From NCBI RefSeq assembly GCF_002211105.1, contig NZ_JPUA01000034.1, positions 294,696-358,695 on the forward strand: a stretch of DNA of 64,000 nt, read 5' to 3'. The notes beneath the pieces are model-generated. The model searched no databases. It saw only the letters and a program-made list of their open reading frames with translations, and had not been told where the DNA came from. The stretch comes from Halomonas campaniensis. Its GTDB lineage: Bacteria > Pseudomonadota > Gammaproteobacteria > Pseudomonadales > Halomonadaceae. Shown one piece after another: positions 56,365 through 64,000 of this stretch. Within the stretch, counting starts at the first letter, position 1. Every line of letters begins with the position of its first letter. The translations under genes and the position numbers were made by a program.

Positions 56365-57303
56365 ATGGATCGCTTTAACGCCATGCAGGCATTTGCCCGG
56401 GTAGTGGAAACGGGCAGCTTTACCAAAGCAGCTGAAACACTGCACATGAGCAAAACCAGCGTGACGCAACTGGTGCAACAATTAGAGGCAAGGCTGCGGG
56501 TAAAGCTGCTCAACCGCACCACGCGTAAGGTTAACGTCACGGCTGACGGTGCTGCCTATTACGAGCGCGTTATAAAGCTATTAGCCGATATGGATGATGC
56601 TGAAACGAGCCTGTCCAACGCCTCGGTGTTGCCTCGCGGCCGACTAAGGGTGGACGTGCCCAGCCCGTTCGCGCGGATGATCTTGATACCAGCGTTGCCT
56701 GCTTTCCACGCTCAATACCCCGATATTCAAATCGATATGGGGGCGAGTGATCGCATGGTGGATCTGATAGGTGAAAGCGTGGATTGTGTGGTGCGTGGCG
56801 GAGAACTCACGGATTTGTCGTTAGTGGCGCGCCGCGTAGGCGACCTGAAAATCGGTATTTACGCAGCGCCGAGCTATCTGGAAAGTGCTGGTTTGCCTTC
56901 GCACCCGCAAGAACTCTCAGCTCCGCCTCACTACATTGTAGGGCTCCGATGGGCCCGTGCCGGGGTGAATTCTCCCTACGCCATGTACCTCAACGGAGAG
57001 CGCGTCACCGTACAAGGGCGCTATGTGATTTCGGTTGATGACGGTAATGCTGGTCTTGCAGCAGGCATAGCGGGGCTCGGCGTAGTTTGGCTTCCTGACT
57101 ACATGGCCAGTGAGCACGTATCTCGCGGGGAGCTGGTTCGCCTATTTGATGGCTGGCATCTCGACCCAATGCCGATGTACGTCGCTTTCCCACCGAATCG
57201 GCACGTAAGCGCCAAGCTGCGCGTGTTTATCGATTGGATCGTAGAGTTGATGGCTCAGCATGCGCCCATGGTGGATCGACGGGAGCAACCGCGATACAAG
57301 TAA
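56365..57303 (+). CDS. LysR-family regulator
   Basis: A 312-residue LysR protein. HTH: MDRFNAMQAFARVVETGSFT then HMSKTSVTQLVQQLEARL, a common Dsd/PtxR-like start; effector domain with GRLRVDVPSPFARMILIPAL and GLGVVWLPDYMA. The ATG at 56365 is at the conserved family start; the GTG at 56293 in the same frame is an extension. It is divergent from the RidA gene and likely regulates it. Confidence 0.93.
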   Translation: MDRFNAMQAFARVVETGSFTKAAETLHMSKTSVTQLVQQLEARLRVKLLNRTTRKVNVTADGAAYYERVIKLLADMDDAETSLSNASVLPRGRLRVDVPSPFARMILIPALPAFHAQYPDIQIDMGASDRMVDLIGESVDCVVRGGELTDLSLVARRVGDLKIGIYAAPSYLESAGLPSHPQELSAPPHYIVGLRWARAGVNSPYAMYLNGERVTVQGRYVISVDDGNAGLAAGIAGLGVVWLPDYMASEHVSRGELVRLFDGWHLDPMPMYVAFPPNRHVSAKLRVFIDWIVELMAQHAPMVDRREQPRYK

Positions 57304-57347
57304 CTAGTTCACTCGCGCTTTACTCTGGTAATTCCATGAGAGGACAC

Positions 57348-59423
57348 TTATTTTTTTAGCACGGGAGCGCTCGTGGCTTTAGGCATAGACTTAATCTGTG
57401 GCCGCTCCGCCATAATGCGTGCAAGGCGCTCTAGGGCTAGTTCGAGCCGCTCAATCAAGCCTTCCAGCAGTACCCGGCGGTCGGCGGGGACATCGCCATA
57501 GGCCATAATCGCTTCGTCCAGCTGTTTACCTGCTTCACGAATCCCTTGGGGTGGCCGCCCGTTGGCGCTCTCTTCAAACCCGCTAGCTAGCGTGCCTAGT
57601 AGGTGGCGATGCGCCTCGCGGATGCGCGGGTGAGGTGCATCATCAAGCCGATCACGCAGGCGTAGGGTAGCGGTGCCAACATCCAGCCCGGTCAGGCCTA
57701 GAATAAATAGGTGGCGCTGGTCTTCAGGCAGCATGTCGTCATGCTGCGCCAGTTGCAGCAGTCGATCCGCCATGTGGCCGCTGAAGCGGGTTTCGGCGTC
57801 GCGAATCGAGCGCTGGCTTAGCTCATGGATATCGGTGGAAATCGCCTTGATTAAACGCCGCCGCCGAAGTCGAGTACCCAGCCCCGGCAGCAGGCGAAAG
57901 CCCATGACCACACAGCTTAGCCCGATTACTACGGCCACCACCCGGTTGGCAAAACTATCGAACGAGAAGTCCATGCCGTTGCCGGGCATGGTGAGCAGAA
58001 TATTGAAAATGGTAAATGCCAGGCAGTAACCCATGGTCGCCGGGTTAGTGGCGCCCAGCAGGCCTAAAAACAGCGGCGTGCCAAACAGCATGGCCAGCAT
58101 CGGGAAGCCATTGGCCTGGGAGAGCAGCACATGGCCGAACAGAAAAGCACTGGGAATCGCCGCCAGCATACCCTTATAAAACATCATGGTAATGGCGATG
58201 GGATTGTCGCGGCTGGCGAAAAAGGCGGAAAACAGTGTGCCCAGCATCATCGCGATCATGGCGCTCTGCCAGGCGGTGACGATCCAGAAAGTCGCCAGTA
58301 GCGAAAATACTAGCCCTGAGCGAATGGCGTTAATACCGGCGGCGAGGTGATCGCGGTGCCAGGCCAGTGGTGATGAGCGCAGTTTATGGCTCTCCGGGGA
58401 GGCAATCGCTTCCCGGGCATCAAGCATGATCATGGCGTGGCCGATCGATTCACGTAGCCCCAACCGCAGACGCCGATCGAGGGGTGCTAAGCTGTTCTCT
58501 TCTTCGCTTTCATGAACCCGGTGGCGTAGCGACTGGAGGGCTTTTCTGGCCTCAACGACCCCTTTGACGTGTTCGGCATCGCGAAAGCCTTTTGCGATCT
58601 TGCCCGCGAGTTCGATACTTTGCGGAGCTAGCCGGTCAGCGTGGTCGTGCATCAGTTGATGCAGCGCCTGCAGATTGGCGAAAAAGCGCAGCGTGCGGCG
58701 GGTGAGTACATGGGCTGCCCGAACTCGGCCGGGGCCTACCGGGCCTTCAAATCGGGCGGCCTGGCTGTCGGTTTCCAGCAGTGTTAATGGCACGAGGCTG
58801 CTGCGCAGGGCTTTCTGCATCGCCGGAATATCGTCGCTGGCTTCTAAGCGCAGGGCGGCATGCTCGAAGGCTTCGTTGATCACGCTGTCGGCCTGAGTGG
58901 CCAGGTGGGTGCCCACATGGGATGGCCAGAGCAGCGAGCTGACCAGCATGGCGCAGATGGCGCCCAGCCCGAGCTCGGTAAGGCGCGCCACGGCGATATC
59001 GAAAATCCCAGCGGGCGAACTGCCGCTGGAGATGACCACGATCAGCATGGCCGTTACGGAGGCCATCAGGCAGCCGTAGGTGTAATTATTACGCCACAGC
59101 GAGCCCACGTAGGTGCATAGCATAATCCAAGCGGTCAGCACGATAAGCGCAGGTACGCGGGCCTGGGCAAATAGGGCCATGATCGCGATGCCCGCAACGG
59201 CACCAATAAAGGTGCCGACAAGCTGGCAGATGCCTTTCTCTACCACCATGCCACTCATGGGGCGGATCTGTAGAAACGCCGCCGACATCAGCGCCCAGTA
59301 GGGGCGCTCCAAGTCGAACATCAACGCGATATAGAGAGCGAGCATCATTGCCAGGGTGGTCTTGATGGCAAACTTAACCGCCGTGGCGTTGGGCGTCAGA
59401 TAGGTGCTAACAAACGGCGACAT
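57348..59423 (-). CDS. FUSC-family aromatic acid exporter (AaeB-like)
   Basis: A 691-residue protein of the FUSC/YccS/AaeB group. Two blocks of six TM helices flank a cytoplasmic domain of about 230 residues. Block one starts VKFAIKTTLAMMLALYIALMF with PYWALMSAAFLQIRPMSG; block two includes FRLLPGLGTRLRRR at its end. AaeB of E. coli exports aromatic carboxylic acids together with AaeA. It is the third gene of a DUF1656-HlyD-FUSC operon, with 3 nt between it and the adaptor. Confidence 0.93.
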   Translation of the reverse strand: MSPFVSTYLTPNATAVKFAIKTTLAMMLALYIALMFDLERPYWALMSAAFLQIRPMSGMVVEKGICQLVGTFIGAVAGIAIMALFAQARVPALIVLTAWIMLCTYVGSLWRNNYTYGCLMASVTAMLIVVISSGSSPAGIFDIAVARLTELGLGAICAMLVSSLLWPSHVGTHLATQADSVINEAFEHAALRLEASDDIPAMQKALRSSLVPLTLLETDSQAARFEGPVGPGRVRAAHVLTRRTLRFFANLQALHQLMHDHADRLAPQSIELAGKIAKGFRDAEHVKGVVEARKALQSLRHRVHESEEENSLAPLDRRLRLGLRESIGHAMIMLDAREAIASPESHKLRSSPLAWHRDHLAAGINAIRSGLVFSLLATFWIVTAWQSAMIAMMLGTLFSAFFASRDNPIAITMMFYKGMLAAIPSAFLFGHVLLSQANGFPMLAMLFGTPLFLGLLGATNPATMGYCLAFTIFNILLTMPGNGMDFSFDSFANRVVAVVIGLSCVVMGFRLLPGLGTRLRRRRLIKAISTDIHELSQRSIRDAETRFSGHMADRLLQLAQHDDMLPEDQRHLFILGLTGLDVGTATLRLRDRLDDAPHPRIREAHRHLLGTLASGFEESANGRPPQGIREAGKQLDEAIMAYGDVPADRRVLLEGLIERLELALERLARIMAERPQIKSMPKATSAPVLKK

Positions 59424-59426
59424 GGG

Positions 59427-60311
59427 TTACTCAGGCTGATCGGCAGCGTTTTCGGCAGGGCGGACACGCACGGTTGCTGTCATGCCGACGCTCAGTAGGG
59501 TGTCATCAGGGACGTCTTCCAGTGAAATGTGCACCGGAATACGCTGAGCCAGGCGCACCCAGCTAAAGGTGGGCTCCACTTGCGGTAGCAACTGCTGGTT
59601 AAGGGTTGTGTTGCTATCGGCAATGCCTCGGCCAATACCCGCCACTCGGCCCTCCAGATGGGTGTCGCCGTTCATCAGAATCACATCCACCGGATCGCCC
59701 ACGTTGATCGACGTCATTTTGGTCTCTTCGAAGTAACCCACGACATAGAAGGAGTTATCCGCGATCAGCGCCATCACCGGCGTGCCCCGATTAGCGTAAG
59801 TGCCAGCGGTAAGATGGACATTGAGGATATGGCCGCTGACCGGCGCGGTTATTTGAGTGCGGGCTAAATCAAGCTGGGCGCTGGCCAGCTCCGCCTGAGC
59901 CTGCTGTAAATCAGCGGCGGCAATGCGCGAGTTGATCTGGGCAATCTGCTGGTTTTCTACGCTAATCGCACGATTGTTACTCAACTGGTTACGTCGACCC
60001 TCCTCGGCGCGGCTTAGCTCCAGAGTCGCTTGGCGATGGTCAACGGTGGCCTGGGCGCTGTCCACCGCCGCTTGGTAACGCGTGTTATCGATCTCAAACA
60101 GCGTATCGCCTTGGGCGACATAATCAGTATCCGCCACTTCAAGCGTACGTACCCAGCCGGAGACATCGGGGGCAATCGTCACCACTTCCGCATGAACCCG
60201 AGCGTCGCGAGTCCAGGGGGTATAGAGGTAGTAGTGCCATAGCCATGCACCGGCGGCAACGGCAATGGCGACAATAACGAGGGTGAGCAAAATACGGAGC
60301 GAAGGGCGCAT
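59427..60311 (-). CDS. HlyD-family adaptor (AaeA-like)
   Basis: A 294-residue membrane-fusion protein for the FUSC pump. One N-terminal TM (ILLTLVIVAIAVAAGAWLW), then YTPWTRDARVHAEVVTIAPDVSGW, typical of AaeA/EmrA, a coiled-coil hairpin, and SVGMTATVRV at the end. The ATG at 60311 follows GAGAG; the frame is open upstream to 60413 but that part overlaps the DUF1656 gene and has no similarity that I recognise. Confidence 0.93.
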   Translation of the reverse strand: MRPSLRILLTLVIVAIAVAAGAWLWHYYLYTPWTRDARVHAEVVTIAPDVSGWVRTLEVADTDYVAQGDTLFEIDNTRYQAAVDSAQATVDHRQATLELSRAEEGRRNQLSNNRAISVENQQIAQINSRIAAADLQQAQAELASAQLDLARTQITAPVSGHILNVHLTAGTYANRGTPVMALIADNSFYVVGYFEETKMTSINVGDPVDVILMNGDTHLEGRVAGIGRGIADSNTTLNQQLLPQVEPTFSWVRLAQRIPVHISLEDVPDDTLLSVGMTATVRVRPAENAADQPE

Positions 60312-60334
60312 CGGGGTTTCTCTCAAGGGCTGTC

Positions 60335-60553
60335 TTAAGGGCTTTGAAGCAAAACAGTAAAAATGAACGTGGTGGCAGCGGTGAGGATGACAAACAATGA
60401 AATGTCGAACCACGCCTCGTACCAGAGCGCGTACTCGCCGACCACCCAGTGCAGTAGTGAACGAATGGTCAGCGTAGCCACAAAGCCGATCAGCGCGTAG
60501 ATCAACAGAGGGCTTAAGTAGATGCCACCGACAGCAATTTCTTGAACACCCAT
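60335..60553 (-). CDS. DUF1656 small membrane protein (AaeX-like)
   Basis: A 72-residue protein with two TM helices (LLIYALIGFVATLTI and FVILTAATTFIFTVLL). The family (PF07869) is almost always encoded beside HlyD and FUSC genes and is thought to be a small accessory subunit. It is the first gene of this operon and begins MGVQEIAVGGIYLSPLL, close to the family pattern. Confidence 0.92.
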   Translation of the reverse strand: MGVQEIAVGGIYLSPLLIYALIGFVATLTIRSLLHWVVGEYALWYEAWFDISLFVILTAATTFIFTVLLQSP

Positions 60554-60818
60554 AACATCCTTAAGTGGCCTGTAAGTAACGGCAATGTAAGGCGCTAAAT
60601 GGGGCTAATGACGTGCCAGACATTTATCCCCTGCTAGTGAAAGTGACTCAGCACCAGTATAGAGAGCGAGAGCATAGTTTGCCTTATAACGGCGAACGAG
60701 GTGTAGGTGCGTGTGCGGTGGCCCTGGTGGGGTTCATTCCCAGCCTTATTCGCGGGTGTGCTAAAGTGCAGCTTCGTCGTTTTCCTTTGTTTATCCGCTG
60801 AATAGTTGACTGTTGCCC

Positions 60819-61268
60819 GTGAGAACAGATAGCCGCCTCTCTCGTATGCTGCATGTGCTGCTGCACATCGCGCGGGAATCCCAACCGATTACCTCAGAGC
60901 AGATTAGTGCCATGCTGGGCACCAATGCTGCCGTGGTGCGGCGCACTATGGCGGGCCTTCGTAAGGCGGGCTATGTAAAGTCTGAAAAGGGCCACAACGG
61001 TGGCTGGCGCATCGCCTGCGATTTGCACAGCGTAACGCTGCTGGATATACACAACGCCGTAGGCGGGCCGCGCATTTTCGCCATCGGCACCGACCGTGAT
61101 AACCCTGAGTGCGCGGTAGAGCAGGTGGTTAATGCGGCGCTTTTTGACGCTATGCGCGAAGCGGAAGCGCTACTGATCGCCCGTTTGGGAGCGATCACGC
61201 TGTCGGAACTAGCCACTCAGTTTGACGAAATTGCCACCCGTAAAGGCTACCAACTGCCGACGCCTTAA
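60819..61268 (+). CDS. Rrf2-family transcriptional regulator
   Basis: A 149-residue Rrf2 protein read from GTG at 60819 (MRTDSRLSRMLHVLLHIA); TTG at 60813 is an alternative and no clear ribosome site helps choose. The HTH includes SEQISAMLGTNAAVVRRTMAGLRKAG followed by the wing KGHNGGWRIAC. The cysteine cluster for an Fe-S centre (three Cys in IscR/NsrR) is missing: only CDL and CAV are seen, so it is of the YwnA-like cluster-free type. The next gene is an oxidoreductase behind an inverted repeat, a common Rrf2 target arrangement. Confidence 0.87.
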   Translation: MRTDSRLSRMLHVLLHIARESQPITSEQISAMLGTNAAVVRRTMAGLRKAGYVKSEKGHNGGWRIACDLHSVTLLDIHNAVGGPRIFAIGTDRDNPECAVEQVVNAALFDAMREAEALLIARLGAITLSELATQFDEIATRKGYQLPTP

Positions 61269-61283
61269 TACTTCACCACCTAC

Positions 61284-61301
61284 CCGATTAACGTTAATCG
61301 G
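61284..61301. promoter_or_regulatory. 18-bp perfect palindrome CCGATTAACGTTAATCGG
   Basis: A perfect palindrome 15 nt after the Rrf2 stop. There is no T run after it, so a terminator is less likely than an operator or a weak hairpin. Confidence 0.4.
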
Positions 61302-61328
61302 CATTCTCAACATTGCCATTGACCTCTG

Positions 61329-61359
61329 TGTATCTTTTAATGTATCAATAAAAGATACA
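61329..61359. promoter_or_regulatory. Likely Rrf2 operator: TGTATCTTTTA-N9-TAAAAGATACA
   Basis: Perfect 11-bp inverted repeats around a 9-nt spacer, about 60 nt before the FAD oxidoreductase start. The spacer itself includes a further TGTATC half-site. This is the clearest operator-like dyad in the window. Confidence 0.75.
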
Positions 61360-61416
61360 TGAGATGAGTTTATTCACCATGGGCTTAAAAGGCTGGGTGA
61401 ACACGGAGGAAGGGCA

Positions 61417-62310
61417 ATGAGTTTTGATACAGTGATTATCGGTGGCAGCTACGCGGGTATGGCGGCAGGGCTACAGCTGGCCCGAGCAAGGCGGAAAATA
61501 TTACTGATAGATGCGGGACAGCCCCGCAACCGTTTTACGTCTTACTCCCATGGTTTTTTAACCCAGGATGGTGCGCCACCCGCAGAGATAGCAGCAGAGG
61601 CCCGTAGCCAACTGATGGAGTACCCAACGGTTGAGTGGTGCACGGGGCGGGTGGAGACAGTAACGGGGACGGCTGATAATTTCTTGGTGGCGCTCGCCGA
61701 TGGCAGCACCTATCAGGCACGGCGTATTATTCTGGCCGCGGGTGTTACCGATGAGCTTCCAGGCTTACCGGGGCTCGCCGAGCTGTGGGGCAAACGCGTT
61801 TTCCACTGCCCGTACTGCCACGGTTATGAGCTGGGCAAAGAGAGTATCGGTGTGTTGGCAACCTCAGAACTCGCGATGCACCATGGTTTGATGCTGCCCG
61901 ACTGGGGCGCCACCACACTGTTTCTTAACGATGCCTTTGAACCCAATGCCGAACAGCTGGCTCAGCTTAAGGCGCGCGGCACCCAGGTAGAGTATGGCGC
62001 AGCGGTGCGTATTAGTGCGCAAGCAGAAGGTGTTGAGCTGGTAATGCAGGATGACCGTGTGTTTCCACTGGTGGGCTTGTTTGTTGCGCCACGCATTCAC
62101 CTTAGTCCGCTGGTAGCGCAATTGGGTTGCGAATTTGAGGAGTCTCCCATGGGCTGCATTGTTAAAACCGATGCAATGCAGGCCACTTCAATCCCCGGTG
62201 TTTTCGCTTGCGGTGATGTGGCCCGCGCCGCAGGGTCGGTCACCTTTGCCGTGGCCGATGGCGCCATGGCGGGGCTTTCTACACACCGGTCATTGATGTT
62301 TGGCATTTAA
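61417..62310 (+). CDS. FAD-dependent thioredoxin-reductase-like oxidoreductase
   Basis: A 297-residue NAD(P)H/FAD disulfide reductase. FAD motif IIGGSYAGMAAGLQLARARR, redox CPYCHGYE (C..C), a second dinucleotide region and C-terminal GVFACGDVARAAGSVTFAVADGAMAG. The second motif is ESIGVLATSEL instead of the usual GxGxxA, so NADPH binding may be altered, as in TrxR-like ferredoxin or flavodoxin-dependent reductases (inference). It is probably controlled by the Rrf2 gene just upstream. Confidence 0.92.
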   Translation: MSFDTVIIGGSYAGMAAGLQLARARRKILLIDAGQPRNRFTSYSHGFLTQDGAPPAEIAAEARSQLMEYPTVEWCTGRVETVTGTADNFLVALADGSTYQARRIILAAGVTDELPGLPGLAELWGKRVFHCPYCHGYELGKESIGVLATSELAMHHGLMLPDWGATTLFLNDAFEPNAEQLAQLKARGTQVEYGAAVRISAQAEGVELVMQDDRVFPLVGLFVAPRIHLSPLVAQLGCEFEESPMGCIVKTDAMQATSIPGVFACGDVARAAGSVTFAVADGAMAGLSTHRSLMFGI

Positions 62311-62420
62311 CGCTTGGATTCAGGCGTTAATATGTCAGTTAACTCTCAATTAGTTAAATTAGAACTATGCTTTAGTATTAGTGTCGTACTTGCCAACTCT
62401 TAGGTCGTCGGAGAAGGCGC

Positions 62421-63158
62421 TTGTTGATCAAAAAGAAGAAAGCTCGGTCTCATACCGAGGATCGCTGCTTGGCACTGGTACTGGCGACGGCTGCCGGTAT
62501 TCTCAATGCCATGGCGTTGGGTGCTTTTGGGTTTCTCCCTTCGCATATGAGTGGCAATGCCTCACAAATGTCGACGGAAGTAGTCAGTTCCGATACCTAT
62601 GGCTTGTTGTTTCTGGCAGCCCTGCTCTTGGCATTCGTGATAGGCAGTACGCTCGCTCGCGTTGCCGTGGTCGTGGGGCAGAAACTCAGAACCATCTTTT
62701 GCCTGATTCTCTTGGCGGAAGGCGTGGCATTGACGGCGGTGTCGATGTTTGAACTGCTGTTTTACTCGACACGCTTCAACGAGGAAGTGCTGATAGCACT
62801 GGGCTTCTTGATGGGAGTTCATAACGCGACGTCAACGCAACTCTCAAACGGTCGGGTGAGGTCGACTCACGTAACCGGCACACTAACGGATGCTGGCATC
62901 GCGTTAGGCTCGTTCTTATCATCCTTGGTGGCACGGGGTGAGGCGACCGACCGCCGTTCTTGCCGAAAGCAACTCTATACGCATTTGACGACGATTTTTT
63001 CATTTCTGACTGGGTGTGTCATCGGATTTGTGTTGTTCAATTTGTTTGGTTTCAAGGCAATGCTGGGGCTGGGGGGTGTTTTGATGATCGTTCCCTTGAG
63101 CGCAATTGTTATCACAGTGCGTACGGCAAGTAAGTTGATGGACGCCAGAAGAGCCTAA
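62421..63158 (+). CDS. YoaK/DUF1275-family membrane protein
   Basis: A 245-residue protein with about six TM helices (PF06912). Seen: CLALVLATAAGILNAMALGAFGFLPSHMSGN, then a central GFLMGVHNATSTQLSNGRVRSTHVTGTLTDAG, the family core motif. The start is TTG at 62421 with GGAGAAGG upstream; no ATG fits. Function is unknown. There is no strong link to its neighbours. Confidence 0.87.
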   Translation: MLIKKKKARSHTEDRCLALVLATAAGILNAMALGAFGFLPSHMSGNASQMSTEVVSSDTYGLLFLAALLLAFVIGSTLARVAVVVGQKLRTIFCLILLAEGVALTAVSMFELLFYSTRFNEEVLIALGFLMGVHNATSTQLSNGRVRSTHVTGTLTDAGIALGSFLSSLVARGEATDRRSCRKQLYTHLTTIFSFLTGCVIGFVLFNLFGFKAMLGLGGVLMIVPLSAIVITVRTASKLMDARRA

Positions 63159-63267
63159 CGGGTAGTGACGTCCCTTCGCCGGTCGCACAGTTACGATTGA
63201 CTAAACTGCATTGGCATCAGGCTTGCTGTGTACCTGAGAGCCCTCCGCTAATAGATAGACTGGCGAA

Positions 63268-64000
63268 CTAATGCTGGGCATTTATCAAAAGCGCCAACTG
63301 TACTAATGCCCCTACTGCAGCGATAGCCCCCGCGCCCACCGCTAATGTCGAAACGGGAAGGTGGAAGGCAAGCAAAATGCCGCCACTCGCCGCCCCTATC
63401 GCACTGCCTAAATAGAGCGCCGATTCATTGAGTGCGACCGCCAAGTTGCCGTCGCCATGGGCTTGTCTCGTACGAACGAGCTCGTTGTTTTGTGGCACTT
63501 GCAGTGCCCAGCCCACGGCGCCCCAAAGAGCGATCGGAAGTAACGTTAGCAGAGGATGAACCGATGCCGAAAAAGGTAGCGCGATGAGCGCTATAAAGAG
63601 CAGCAGCATGATCCCCAAGGTCATTACCGGGCCGTTAAATTTGTCGACCAATGGGCCAATCAAAAAGCTGCCCACGACGCCGCCAATTCCCCATACCCAC
63701 AAATAACCAGTAATCGACTGAACAGCGCCTGACTCGGTGGCCTCCATAAAGGGGGCGATAAAGGTGTACATGCCCAGGCTGGCAATGGCCGCCAATAAGG
63801 AAACCGCTAGAATGGCCATGGTATGAGGGTTTTTTAAAATAGCCAGTTTGCGGGCAAGAGCAAGCACAGGCGTGGCTGGTAGTGCAGGGAGTTTTGCGTG
63901 GAGTCCGGCGTAGGCGATGCAGCCAAGACCTGCGATAAGCCACATGGCTGACGCCCAGCCTAAACGTTCAGCGAGCAACAGACTGATAGGCACCCCCAGT
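63268..64000 (-). CDS. MFS transporter (AraJ/YdhP-like), 5' truncated by window edge
   Basis: The frame is open to the end of the window (LGVPISLLLAERLGWASAMW at the edge), so about 240 residues of the C-terminal two thirds are visible. Ends AAVGALVQLALLINAQH. The middle has QVPQNNELVRTRQAHGDGNLAVALNES, typical of the DHA1 AraJ/YdhP/NepI group (sugar or purine efflux). The start lies outside the window. Confidence 0.88.
   Translation of the reverse strand, partial: LGVPISLLLAERLGWASAMWLIAGLGCIAYAGLHAKLPALPATPVLALARKLAILKNPHTMAILAVSLLAAIASLGMYTFIAPFMEATESGAVQSITGYLWVWGIGGVVGSFLIGPLVDKFNGPVMTLGIMLLLFIALIALPFSASVHPLLTLLPIALWGAVGWALQVPQNNELVRTRQAHGDGNLAVALNESALYLGSAIGAASGGILLAFHLPVSTLAVGAGAIAAVGALVQLALLINAQH

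Overview
The window looks like a chromosomal segment of a moderately GC-rich gammaproteobacterium. A halophilic Halomonas-type bacterium (Halomonadaceae) is my best guess, an inference from the overall style: many LysR, MFS and RND genes, a PbgA/YejM-like LPS regulator, an aaeXAB-like efflux operon and an Erwinia-type carotenoid cluster. No rRNA, tRNA, CRISPR array, prophage or intact insertion sequence was found. The segment is an accessory-rich mosaic dominated by export systems, regulators and small catabolic units, with several decayed genes.

Layout. 0-3.8 kb: the 3' part of an RND drug pump and a DHA2 MFS exporter. 3.9-11.4 kb: a catabolic unit bounded by two LysR regulators, with an M20 metallopeptidase, two YfcC-type carriers and an M24-fold hydrolase that has lost its metal ligands and resembles creatinase. 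11.6-19.3 kb: cupin, Bcr/CflA exporter, a TonB-dependent siderophore receptor behind a possible Fur site, a DUF1330 protein, a glycine-rich hydrophobic protein, proline iminopeptidase and a RecF-like ATPase. 19.8-20.3 kb: a small secreted peptide gene and a decayed tandem copy. 20.4-24.6 kb: a frameshifted RND pump with its adaptor. 25.2-27.4 kb: small membrane ORF, lipoprotein hydrolase and RidA protein.

27.6-36.3 kb: a divergent regulatory and efflux module. MipA/OmpV porin, response regulator and sensor kinase lie on the minus strand; an RND adaptor, RND pump and Tat-exported amidohydrolase lie on the plus strand. The shared promoter carries TCTTAC direct repeats 11 bp apart, and part of this promoter is repeated in inverted orientation at 27.55 kb beside a LuxR remnant. 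36.4-44.9 kb: a carotenoid cluster on the minus strand in transcription order crtE, ABC ATPase, ABC-2 permease, crtZ, idi type 2, crtY, crtI, crtB. It should make zeaxanthin through GGPP, phytoene, lycopene and beta-carotene. The two exporter genes embedded in it are unexpected.

45-49.1 kb: a two-component system divergent from a PbgA/YejM-like inner-membrane sulfatase-fold protein. 49.2-51.2 kb: an MFS gene and a DeoR regulator behind an operator with a strict 10-bp repeat. 51.2-53 kb: a scarred patch holding a molybdoenzyme fragment and an AraC-LysR gene fusion. 53-57.3 kb: MFS with TetR, an SDR, and a RidA protein divergent from a LysR. 57.3-60.6 kb: FUSC-HlyD-DUF1656 efflux operon. 60.8-64 kb: Rrf2 regulator with a thioredoxin-reductase-like oxidoreductase behind a perfect 11-bp inverted repeat, a YoaK-family protein and the 3' part of an MFS gene.
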